From assembly GCA_903895475.1 (NCBI GenBank), contig CAITUF010000341.1, positions 1-6,915 on the forward strand: 6,915 nucleotides of DNA. The letters are read 5' to 3'. Numbering within the stretch: the first letter of the stretch is position 1; each line of letters starts with the position of its first letter. The position numbers and the translations under genes were made by a program. The notes beneath the pieces are model-generated. The model saw only the letters and a list, made by a program, of their open reading frames with translations, ran no database searches and had not been told where the DNA came from. Below, piece by piece: positions 1 through 5,519 of this stretch. The DNA comes from an uncultured Opitutia bacterium (GTDB taxonomy: Bacteria; Verrucomicrobiota; Verrucomicrobiia; Opitutales; UBA953).

Positions 1-342
1 ATTGCGCTTCAGAACGTTTTTTCGACTCACGGAATAAATGCAACACTCGATATGACGGATGCGCATTTCTACGATGAGTTTAACGAACGCTTTATTGTTG
101 CGCAAAAGGACGAGCGTCTTTGGCTCATCCCCACCGCCGAAGTGCCGCTGACCAATCTCGTGCGCGAATCCATCCTCGACGAAATGCCGGGGTTAGGGCC
201 CAAGCGTCGCGACGCCCTGCTGGCCGCCTTCGGTAGCATTCAAAAGCTGCGTAAAGCGACCGCCGAGGAAATGGCCGAAGTCAGCGGCGTCAGCGTGAAG
301 CTAGCGGCCGACATCGTCGAATTTCTCGCGAAGCGCGTTTAA
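1..342 (+). CDS. uvrC: Chimeric, 5'-partial ORF: SerRS-like segment joined in frame to UvrC C-terminal HhH tail
   Basis: The frame is open from base 1, so the gene is truncated by the window edge; the internal ATG at 52 need not be a start. From about base 160 to the stop (340-342) the protein reads RESILDEMPGLGPKRRDALL, then a second hairpin with SGVSVKLA. This is the tandem helix-hairpin-helix that ends UvrC, the nucleotide-excision-repair endonuclease subunit, and it binds DNA. The RNase H-like nuclease domain that should precede it is absent. Instead bases ~109-180 encode LWLIPTAEVPLTNLVRE, the diagnostic core of seryl-tRNA synthetase (class II motif 2 region). Bases 1-108 encode a stretch I do not recognise, with about 42% GC against about 62% afterwards. 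Both families share a VRxxILDE-like stretch exactly at the join, which suggests an assembly or recombination junction. I infer that only the UvrC tail belongs to this locus. Other HhH proteins are a less likely identity. Confidence 0.6.
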   Translation: MALQNVFSTHGINATLDMTDAHFYDEFNERFIVAQKDERLWLIPTAEVPLTNLVRESILDEMPGLGPKRRDALLAAFGSIQKLRKATAEEMAEVSGVSVKLAADIVEFLAKRV

Positions 343-1454
343 GAAGCCGCCACGACCGGCCGCGCGGAGCCAAGAGACTTCGCGACGAGATCTGCGATGC
401 GTTCAGCGCCGCGGGCGTCGCCGAGTCCGTCGACGCTGCGCTTCCATTCCTTCCACACGGCCCAATCATTGGCGAATGCGGCGGCCACAATCGCCCGAGC
501 GGCGGACGGGGTAAGTCCATAAGCACCGGCGCCGTGCTCGGTGATGAGGCGACCGTTGCCGGCTTCCTGTCCTGGGATGACCTGCGTGATCACCATCGGG
601 ACACCAGCCGCCACGCATTCGTGGGTGGTGGCTCCGCCCGCCTTCGAAATCACTAAGTGACTCGAAAGCATGAGGTCCGGAATGCGGTCCGTCCAACCAA
701 GCACTTCGGCCCGACCAGCGACGGCTTGCTCGACGGCCGCTTTGAAATCGGCGTCCTTACCAACCGTCACGACGAGCTCCAATCCAAGGGTTGAAAGTGC
801 GGCGGCGAGTTCGACGGCATCACGCTTACCTGGGTTAAGCATTAGCAAGACACGTGGGCGCGCTTCGCCGGCCGCTGCTGAGGAGCGTGGGGCCAAACGA
901 GCGGCCACGGGAAACCCAAACGGCAAGACCTTGGCCGCGGGCACGCCTTGGCGAATCATGACGTCGGCGGTGGCCTGGTTCGGCGTGATGTACCAATCCG
1001 AATGGGCCCGATGCCAGGCGCGGTTCACGGAAATCGAATCGGTGACCACGGTGATTAAGCGCGGACGGGCTGGGTCAGCGACGCTCCACCGACGGGCCAT
1101 CATGTAATTATACAGCGGGTAGGCCGAAATGACCACGGGTGGCTGCTGCACATCGAGTAGGCGATTCAACTCGCGTTCGACCGGACGGAGAAACGGCAGT
1201 GAGGCGCGCACGAGCGGTAGGCGGTCAAGGGCACCATAGAGGCAGCCCCAGAGGCGCGGGTAACGATTGGCCACGCGGATATAACTGTCGCGCTGCGAGC
1301 GGGCCTTTTCCGCTCCATAGGCGTCCAAGAAGAGGTCGTGTAGTTTGCCAGAGAAAGCCCCGGAAGGATGCCGACCCAAGGCCTCGACGATTGCACGGGC
1401 AGCCGCGTTATGGCCTTCGCCAAACCCCGCGGACAGGACCGGAACTTCGATCAT
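339..1454 (-). CDS. MGDG-synthase/UgtP-like GT28 diacylglycerol glycosyltransferase
   Basis: A complete 371-residue protein with the two-domain GT-B plan. The N-terminal acceptor-side domain has the glycine-rich GFGEGHNAAA at residues 10-19, typical of the MGDG synthase domain. A TDS...W..AHSDWYITPN stretch follows at about 138-159. The C-terminal nucleotide-sugar domain has SKAGGATTHEC at 270-280, GVPMVI at 284-289 and PGQEAGN at 294-300, as in MurG, MGDG synthase and UgtP. Family knowledge: such enzymes move a hexose from a UDP-sugar to diacylglycerol at the inner face of the cytoplasmic membrane. No signal peptide is visible. Its ATG overlaps the stop of the upstream metallophosphoesterase gene by one base (TAATG), implying translational coupling. 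I infer that it glycosylates the diacylglycerol made by that partner, giving phosphorus-free glycolipid. The sugar and the number of sugars added cannot be read from sequence. MurG is excluded by the N-terminal motif and the context. Confidence 0.85.
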   Translation of the reverse strand: MIEVPVLSAGFGEGHNAAARAIVEALGRHPSGAFSGKLHDLFLDAYGAEKARSQRDSYIRVANRYPRLWGCLYGALDRLPLVRASLPFLRPVERELNRLLDVQQPPVVISAYPLYNYMMARRWSVADPARPRLITVVTDSISVNRAWHRAHSDWYITPNQATADVMIRQGVPAAKVLPFGFPVAARLAPRSSAAAGEARPRVLLMLNPGKRDAVELAAALSTLGLELVVTVGKDADFKAAVEQAVAGRAEVLGWTDRIPDLMLSSHLVISKAGGATTHECVAAGVPMVITQVIPGQEAGNGRLITEHGAGAYGLTPSAARAIVAAAFANDWAVWKEWKRSVDGLGDARGAERIADLVAKSLGSARPVVAAS

Positions 1455-2299
1455 TAGGCTACGGCCGGCACGCGGCTCGCTTCGGGATAGGCACCAGCTT
1501 CATAGGCTGCGCGCTGGGCGGCAATCAAAGTACGCAATTCCGCGCGGTCCACGACGCGGAGGCGACCATCGGCTTCTTCGACGATGGCAGTCAAGGACTC
1601 GACCCAATCGCCGGAGTTTAGGTAACGCATCTCGCCGATCATCCGGTCTTCGGCCTTGTGGATGTGACCGCACATCACGCCATCGCAACCGCGCCGACGG
1701 GCCAAGGCCTGCAGGTGGTCTTCGAAACTCGAGATAAAACTGACCGCCGACTTCACGCGACCCTTGATCGCCTGCGAGAGGGAGAAGTACTCCTTGCCGC
1801 GCCAGGCGCGCCAGCGGTTATAGAAGCGGTTAAGGTCAAGCAAGAGCTGGTAGCTGATGTCCCCGATGACGGCTAACCAGCGCATCTTCGCCATGACCGT
1901 GTCGAAGGCGTCGCCATGGATGCAGAGGAAACGCTTTCCATCGGCGGTCTCATGCAGGTGCTCTTCGGCGAGTTCGATGCGATCGAGGCTCAGCGGAATC
2001 AAGCGGCGAATAAAGTCGTCGTGGTTACCGCGCAGGTAGACGACGCGCGTCCCATCCTTTTCCGCCATCTTAAGAATGCGACGGACGACGGCGGTGTGCG
2101 CCGGGCCCCAGTGATTCTTGCGCTGCAAGGACCAGAGATCGACGATGTCACCATTGAGAATGAGCTTGTCGCAACGGATACCGCGGAGCACCTCGAGTAA
2201 CTCGCGGGCTTGGGCGTCCTTGGTGCCGAGGTGGAGATCCGACAACACGAGGGTGCGGAAATGGACCTTGGCGCTCAACGGACGTAGTGTGTCTTCCAT
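1454..2299 (-). CDS. plcP: PlcP-type metallophosphoesterase (phospholipase C-like, LpxH-related)
   Basis: A complete 281-residue calcineurin-like phosphoesterase. The metal-binding motifs appear in order: SDLHLG (20-25), NGDIVD (49-54), GNHDD (91-95), IHGD (127-130) and GHIH (211-214). Between and after them come features I associate with rhizobial PlcP rather than LpxH: HFRTLVLSDLHLGTK near the start, SLSQAIKGRVKSAVSFIS in the middle, and RYLNSGDWVESLTAIVEE after GHIH. Family knowledge: PlcP is a phosphate-starvation-induced, metal-dependent phospholipase C that removes head groups from membrane phospholipids and releases diacylglycerol; annotation pipelines often name it UDP-2,3-diacylglucosamine hydrolase. 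The one-base overlap with a downstream diacylglycerol glycosyltransferase gene, and the divergent phosphate transporter operon, support PlcP. M1 lies 20 residues before DLHLG, as expected. No Shine-Dalgarno sequence precedes it (GTTTCC-ATG). A true LpxH role in lipid A synthesis is the main alternative. Confidence 0.8.
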   Translation of the reverse strand: MEDTLRPLSAKVHFRTLVLSDLHLGTKDAQARELLEVLRGIRCDKLILNGDIVDLWSLQRKNHWGPAHTAVVRRILKMAEKDGTRVVYLRGNHDDFIRRLIPLSLDRIELAEEHLHETADGKRFLCIHGDAFDTVMAKMRWLAVIGDISYQLLLDLNRFYNRWRAWRGKEYFSLSQAIKGRVKSAVSFISSFEDHLQALARRRGCDGVMCGHIHKAEDRMIGEMRYLNSGDWVESLTAIVEEADGRLRVVDRAELRTLIAAQRAAYEAGAYPEASRVPAVA

Positions 2300-2327
2300 G
2301 GAAACGAATCATGCCAGCGTTGGGTGA

Positions 2328-2347
2328 CGAAACCGTGGCGAAACCGT
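2328..2347. repeat. Tandem 9-bp direct repeat CGAAACCGT with 11-bp period
   Basis: CGAAACCGT occurs at 2328-2336 and again at 2339-2347, one helical turn apart. It is flanked by GGTGACGA at 2323-2330 and 2356-2363, exactly 33 bp apart. It lies 29-48 bp upstream of the plcP start codon, probably in the leader or over the promoter. The spacing suits a regulator binding one face of DNA. The sequence does not resemble the TGTTAC element. Confidence 0.5.
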
Positions 2348-2408
2348 AGGTATCCGGTGACGATTATGACTATTAACACCAAAACCACAGACTTACCCCC
2401 AAAATCTC

Positions 2409-2426
2409 GTCACACAATCGTAACAC
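2409..2426 (-). promoter_or_regulatory. Candidate Pho box facing plcP
   Basis: Read on the minus strand this is GTGTTAC-GATT-GTGTGAC: two 7-mers separated by 4 bp, an 11-bp period. The E. coli PhoB site has the same 7-4-7 plan, CTGTCAT-N4-CTGTCAC, and the TGT-N-A core is kept in both halves. A second, weaker 7-4-7 match on the same strand, CTGTGGT-TTTG-GTGTTAA, lies at 2373-2390, just upstream of CATAAT. The site is about 110 bp before the plcP ATG. Binding by PhoB is inferred from layout and neighbouring functions only. Confidence 0.5.
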
Positions 2427-2439
2427 TTGCAACATACTG

Positions 2440-2466
2440 ATGTTACGGATGTTACAGATATGTTAC
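2440..2466 (+). promoter_or_regulatory. Candidate Pho box facing DUF47-pit (triple ATGTTAC)
   Basis: ATGTTAC occurs three times in direct orientation, at 2440-2446, 2449-2455 and 2460-2466. The last two form ATGTTAC-AGAT-ATGTTAC, the 7-4-7 spacing of PhoB-type sites, ending 57 bp before the DUF47 ATG. The first copy is offset by 2 bp instead of 4. The sequence differs from the E. coli consensus chiefly by T for C at the fourth core position. Together with the minus-strand element it forms an inverted arrangement, GTAACA at 2420-2425 and TGTTAC at 2441-2446. Confidence 0.55.
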
Positions 2467-2476
2467 GAACAGGTGT

Positions 2477-2509
2477 TGCCCTTCCGTTTTCGGGAGGGTT
2501 TGAAGGGCA
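2477..2509 (+). promoter_or_regulatory. Leader RNA with two mutually exclusive stem-loops before the DUF47 gene
   Basis: CCCTTCCG (2479-2486) can pair with CGGGAGGG (2491-2498) around a TTTT loop, an 8-bp stem with one G-U pair. The same left arm, as TGCCCTTC (2477-2484), can instead pair perfectly over 8 bp with GAAGGGCA (2502-2509). The purine-rich right arms GGGAGGG and GAAGGG are the only Shine-Dalgarno-like sequences before the ATG at 2524, though 16-25 bases away. The first stem is followed by only three T residues, so it is a poor intrinsic terminator. A regulatory role is inferred. Confidence 0.4.
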
Positions 2510-2523
2510 TACCCCACACACCT

Positions 2524-3165
2524 ATGAAAGACTTCCTCAAGAAGGTCCTCGGTAAGGATGAAAAGTTCTACGAACTCCTCGAAGCGAGCGCCGTTGAAGC
2601 GCAAAAAAGTGCTAAATCGCTTTCCAAACTCTACGCGCAGGTCGGCAAGCCTGACTTCGAACAGTGCTTCACCGAGCTGGTCGTCGCCCGCCGCGTGGAC
2701 AAGCGCATCGGCCTCTCGATCACCCAGGAACTCTGTAAGACCTTCGTGACTCCGCTCGAGCGCGAAGACATCGAGGCCCTCGCCAACGCTCTCTATAAAA
2801 TCCCGAAGACCTGCGAGAAGATTGGTGAACGCCTCGCCATCTGCCCTTTACAGTTTTCGACTGATATCGTCGACAAGCAGGTCCGCATGCTCGAGCAGGC
2901 CACTGAAGTTACCGCCCGCCTCGTCGGCCGCCTCCGTAAGCTCTCCAACGTCGAAGAGATTCAGGACGACTACGAGACCCTCCAGACCATCGAAGGGGAC
3001 GCCGACCGCCTCATGGTGGGCCTCCTCCGCGACCTCTACCAGGGCAACGTCGACGCCAAGGAAGTCGTCGTGCTCAAGGACATCTACGAGCTCCTTGAGC
3101 GCGCGATCGACCATTGCCGCGATGCCGGTAAGGTCGTGTTCCAGATTGCTCTCAAGTACGCCTAA
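2524..3165 (+). CDS. DUF47/PhoU-like Pit accessory protein
   Basis: A 213-residue, mostly helical, soluble protein of the DUF47 (PhoU-like, Pit accessory) family. It begins MKDFLKKVLGKDEKFYELLE and carries TPLEREDIEALANALYKI near residues 77-94 and an ERAIDHCRDAGKVV helix near the C-terminus. These acidic helical repeats follow the PhoU plan, which binds metal clusters. Family knowledge: DUF47 genes almost always lie next to pit genes, and the protein is thought to modulate the low-affinity phosphate permease. I chose ATG 2524 over the upstream in-frame ATG 2440. The 28 extra residues are atypical of the family, and their codons would consist of the TGTTAC repeats and the leader stem-loop. 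No proper Shine-Dalgarno sequence is visible. The pit gene follows after 19 bp, so the two are probably cotranscribed. Confidence 0.9.
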   Translation: MKDFLKKVLGKDEKFYELLEASAVEAQKSAKSLSKLYAQVGKPDFEQCFTELVVARRVDKRIGLSITQELCKTFVTPLEREDIEALANALYKIPKTCEKIGERLAICPLQFSTDIVDKQVRMLEQATEVTARLVGRLRKLSNVEEIQDDYETLQTIEGDADRLMVGLLRDLYQGNVDAKEVVVLKDIYELLERAIDHCRDAGKVVFQIALKYA

Positions 3166-3184
3166 GCCGCTGCCCTAGCCGCTC

Positions 3185-4312
3185 ATGGATCCATTCCTGT
3201 TGATGGTGTTGGTCATCGTGGTGGCCGTGGTGTTTGAATACATCAACGGCTTCCACGATGCGGCTAACGCTATCGCTACCGTCGTCTCAACCCGCGTCCT
3301 GACGCCCCGCCAAGCCATCATGCTGGCGGCGGTCACCAACCTCTTCGGGGCCTTCTGGGGCACTGCGGTAGCGAAGACCATCTACTCCGGCTACATCGAT
3401 ATGGCCGGCGGGCATATCGCCATCGAAGGCATGCAGCTGGCCATCGCTTGCGGCCTCATGGGTGGGATTGTCTGGAACCTCATCACCTGGTGGTTTGGGA
3501 TTCCTTCCAGTTCATCCCATGCGCTCATCGGCGGCCTCTGCGGCGGCGTCCTCGGGCTGACCCACCTGAACTGGCATAGCCTTATCTGGTCGAGCACCGA
3601 CGCAGCTGGCAAGACCGTCGGACTCTGGCCCAAACTCATCAAACCGATGGTGATATCGCCGTTCATTGGCTTCACGCTCGGCGTGATTTTCATGATGCTC
3701 CTGACGATGGTCATCGTCCGCCTGACGATTCGACCCAGCATCGTCAGCAAGGTCTTCGGCAAACTTCAACTAGTCTCCGCTGGCCTGATGGGCTTCTCCC
3801 ACGGCTCTAACGATGCCCAGAAGACCGTCGGCATCATCACGTTTGCACTCATTGTCGGAGTCGGCGCGGGCGCCTTTGATCCCGCCCATGCCCCCGCTTG
3901 GGCGCAATGGCTCAAACCCACCATCAACGCCAAGGGCGGGGTCGACCAAGTACCCATCTGGATTATCGTGCTCTGCGCGGTGACCATGGCGGCTGGCACC
4001 GCCGCCGGTGGGTGGCGCATCATCCGTACGATGGGGCACAAGATGGTCAAACTGCAGCCGGTCCACGGCTTCGCCGCCGAAACCGCCGCGGCCATCACCA
4101 TCACGGGCGCCTCCGAACTGGGTATTCCGCTTTCGACGACGCACGTCATCTCAACCTCCATCCTCGGCGTCGGCGCCACCAAGCGCCTCGATGCGGTGAA
4201 GTGGGGTCTGGTGAGCCGTATCGTCTGGGCCTGGGTCCTGACGATCCCGATTACGCTCACGCTCGGCTACTTATTCTACCGTGCCTGCGTGCTGTTCGGC
4301 TGGGCGAAGTAA
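3185..4312 (+). CDS. pit: Pit-family inorganic phosphate permease
   Basis: A complete 375-residue polytopic membrane protein of the PF01384 phosphate transporter family. The inverted-repeat signatures are intact: NGFHDAANAIAT at 21-32 and GFSHGSNDAQKT at 203-214. Each is followed by its serine/threonine-rich partner, GIPSSSSHAL at 105-114 and GIPLSTTHV at 313-321. Hydrophobic segments cover most of the remainder, with a polar central loop near 228-255. Family knowledge: Pit imports phosphate, usually as a neutral metal-phosphate, driven by the proton gradient; some homologues use sodium. Its position after a DUF47 gene is the standard arrangement. The start ATG has no Shine-Dalgarno sequence and is probably reached by ribosomes finishing the upstream gene. 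Its stop lies 3 bp from that of the convergent lyase gene. Whether the ion is H+ or Na+ cannot be told from sequence alone. Confidence 0.95.
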   Translation: MDPFLLMVLVIVVAVVFEYINGFHDAANAIATVVSTRVLTPRQAIMLAAVTNLFGAFWGTAVAKTIYSGYIDMAGGHIAIEGMQLAIACGLMGGIVWNLITWWFGIPSSSSHALIGGLCGGVLGLTHLNWHSLIWSSTDAAGKTVGLWPKLIKPMVISPFIGFTLGVIFMMLLTMVIVRLTIRPSIVSKVFGKLQLVSAGLMGFSHGSNDAQKTVGIITFALIVGVGAGAFDPAHAPAWAQWLKPTINAKGGVDQVPIWIIVLCAVTMAAGTAAGGWRIIRTMGHKMVKLQPVHGFAAETAAAITITGASELGIPLSTTHVISTSILGVGATKRLDAVKWGLVSRIVWAWVLTIPITLTLGYLFYRACVLFGWAK

Positions 4313-4315
4313 CGC

Positions 4316-5512
4316 TTAGCGCGGAGCGACCAACTGAAACCGCTTACTCGGCGCTTCCGCATACTGCGCGAGTAGCTCTTCATAAGCGGTCGCACCGGTC
4401 GCATGGGCGGCCCGACGGAGGACGGGCATGATTTCATCGGGGTTACTGCCATGAATCTGTTGGCCCGGCCAAGGCTTCGGCTGCTTGCCCAGATAGGGGA
4501 CGAGATAATCCAAGGCGACCCGCAGCGAGCGCCCGTCCTTCGATCGATACGCCCACAGATTGACGCCCGCGTGCTGGCCGAGCAAGGCGAGGTCGGCCAA
4601 GGCACGCAGGTTGAAGCACGAGTAGCTAAAGGAAGCCGTCCGGCTCAGTTCCAAGGGCTGCCGTCCATCCGGCTCAATCTGGACTTCGATTCGCTTCACA
4701 CCGGCTTGCTCTAAAAAACCCTTGGCTTCTTCGGTCCGCTTAAGCACGAGGGCCCAATGTACGGCCTGCACATCATACCAAGTGCCGTGGTTATTCTTCG
4801 CGGCGCGTTCGTCCTGGCCGTTCTTACTGCGTAAAAGCCATTCGAAATACTGGTCACCCCAGCGCTCCACCGCGGTCTGGTCGTCCTTCGTCCACGCTTT
4901 CGAACCAAGCAGCAGAATGGCTGCGTCGGCCGATACCGCCAACCCACGGGCTTCGATAATGCCCGTCCCGCGTCCGTCGTTCACGCCGAGCACGGCTTGG
5001 GCGAACTTAAGATTCGGATTCATCCGGGTCGCGGGCGCGAGAAACCAAACGCGCAGATGCTGGGCAGCGTGCGCGGCATATTTCTCCTCCCCCGTGAAGT
5101 AGTAAGCGAGCGCAAGCGCCTCCACGGTCGCTGCCAAGGCACGAACTCGCAGGGTATCATTGGCGGCGAGTTCACGGGACTCCGGGTTCACTTCGCCGTC
5201 CTTCCGCAGATACGGTATGCCTTTGGGCTTGGCGGGATCCGGCCAGAAATACGGCGCCAAGCTCATGTAATCATGTGCATCGCCGCTGGGCGGGAGCTTC
5301 TGCTTTTCCGTCACCGAGGCGGGGGCGACCAAGAGCGCTTTCTCCGCGTCCTGCTTGAGTTTTTTCAAGGCGCCGACGAGCACCGGGTCACCGGCGGCGA
5401 TGGCTTGCTTGGCTTTTTCTAAGGCACCAGGTTCAGCCCCGAAATAAGGACGTTCCGCCCGACCCCACGTCGGCAAAACTAAGAATAAGAGGAGGAGCGC
5501 AAAGGGCTTCAT
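4316..5512 (-). CDS. Exported alginate-lyase-family polysaccharide lyase (PL5/PL38-like)
   Basis: A 398-residue secreted protein. Residues 1-19 form a signal peptide (MKPFALLLLF core, likely cleavage after GRA), giving a periplasmic or secreted enzyme. The mature part is the alpha/alpha-toroid alginate lyase domain (PF05426). It has DAHDYMSLAPYFWPDP at 78-93, NPNLKFAQAVLG at 165-176, KNNHGTWYDVQ at 239-249 and RTASFSYSCFNL at 291-302. By analogy with A1-III/AlgL lyases, Asn/His in NNH (His242) and a tyrosine in the last motif (Tyr297) are the likely catalytic residues. The DYMSLAPYFWPDP and NNHGTWYDVQ forms resemble PL38-type glucuronan/alginate lyases more than AlgL (KNNHSYW). Substrate is therefore an inferred uronic-acid glycan, perhaps glucuronan or alginate. 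I chose the start at 5512 because the 71-residue upstream extension lies inside the sulfatase gene and would hide the signal peptide. The upstream sulfatase gene ends 7 bp earlier. Confidence 0.85.
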   Translation of the reverse strand: MKPFALLLLFLVLPTWGRAERPYFGAEPGALEKAKQAIAAGDPVLVGALKKLKQDAEKALLVAPASVTEKQKLPPSGDAHDYMSLAPYFWPDPAKPKGIPYLRKDGEVNPESRELAANDTLRVRALAATVEALALAYYFTGEEKYAAHAAQHLRVWFLAPATRMNPNLKFAQAVLGVNDGRGTGIIEARGLAVSADAAILLLGSKAWTKDDQTAVERWGDQYFEWLLRSKNGQDERAAKNNHGTWYDVQAVHWALVLKRTEEAKGFLEQAGVKRIEVQIEPDGRQPLELSRTASFSYSCFNLRALADLALLGQHAGVNLWAYRSKDGRSLRVALDYLVPYLGKQPKPWPGQQIHGSNPDEIMPVLRRAAHATGATAYEELLAQYAEAPSKRFQLVAPR

Positions 5513-5519
5513 GGCGAAA

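Larger units (their letters stand above)
2300..2523. promoter_or_regulatory. Divergent control region between plcP operon and DUF47-pit operon
   Basis: This 224-bp gap is the only sizeable non-coding stretch. It must hold the promoters of both divergent operons. It is richer in A+T than its surroundings in the middle (about 2360-2470). It contains TGTTAC-type repeats on both strands, a pair of CGAAACCGT direct repeats, and a leader stem-loop before the DUF47 gene. The best -10-like hexamer for the leftward operon is CATAAT (complement of 2363-2368), with no convincing -35, as expected of an activator-dependent promoter. I found no good sigma70 -35/-10 pair for the rightward operon. Confidence 0.75.

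Noticed and set aside
670..1107. Plus-strand open frame of 145 codons inside the glycosyltransferase gene
   Set aside because: It is antisense to a well-supported gene, has low-complexity Ala/Ser/Arg composition and no recognisable motif: a GC-rich shadow.
1454..2299. LpxH (UDP-2,3-diacylglucosamine hydrolase) as primary call
   Set aside because: The GDWVES segment, the overall resemblance to rhizobial PlcP and the coupled glycosyltransferase with neighbouring phosphate genes favour PlcP. LpxH is kept as an alternative.
2479..2501. Rho-independent terminator
   Set aside because: The stem is good but is followed by only TTT then GAAGGG, and it sits in the leader of an operon rather than after a gene.
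2440..2523. N-terminal extension of the DUF47 gene from ATG 2440
   Set aside because: The extra 28 residues are not family-like and would be encoded by the TGTTAC repeats and the leader stem-loop. ATG 2524 gives the usual MKDFLKK start and length.
3766..4260. Minus-strand open frame of 164 codons inside pit
   Set aside because: It mirrors a conserved membrane protein gene. Its composition is explained by the complement of hydrophobic codons.
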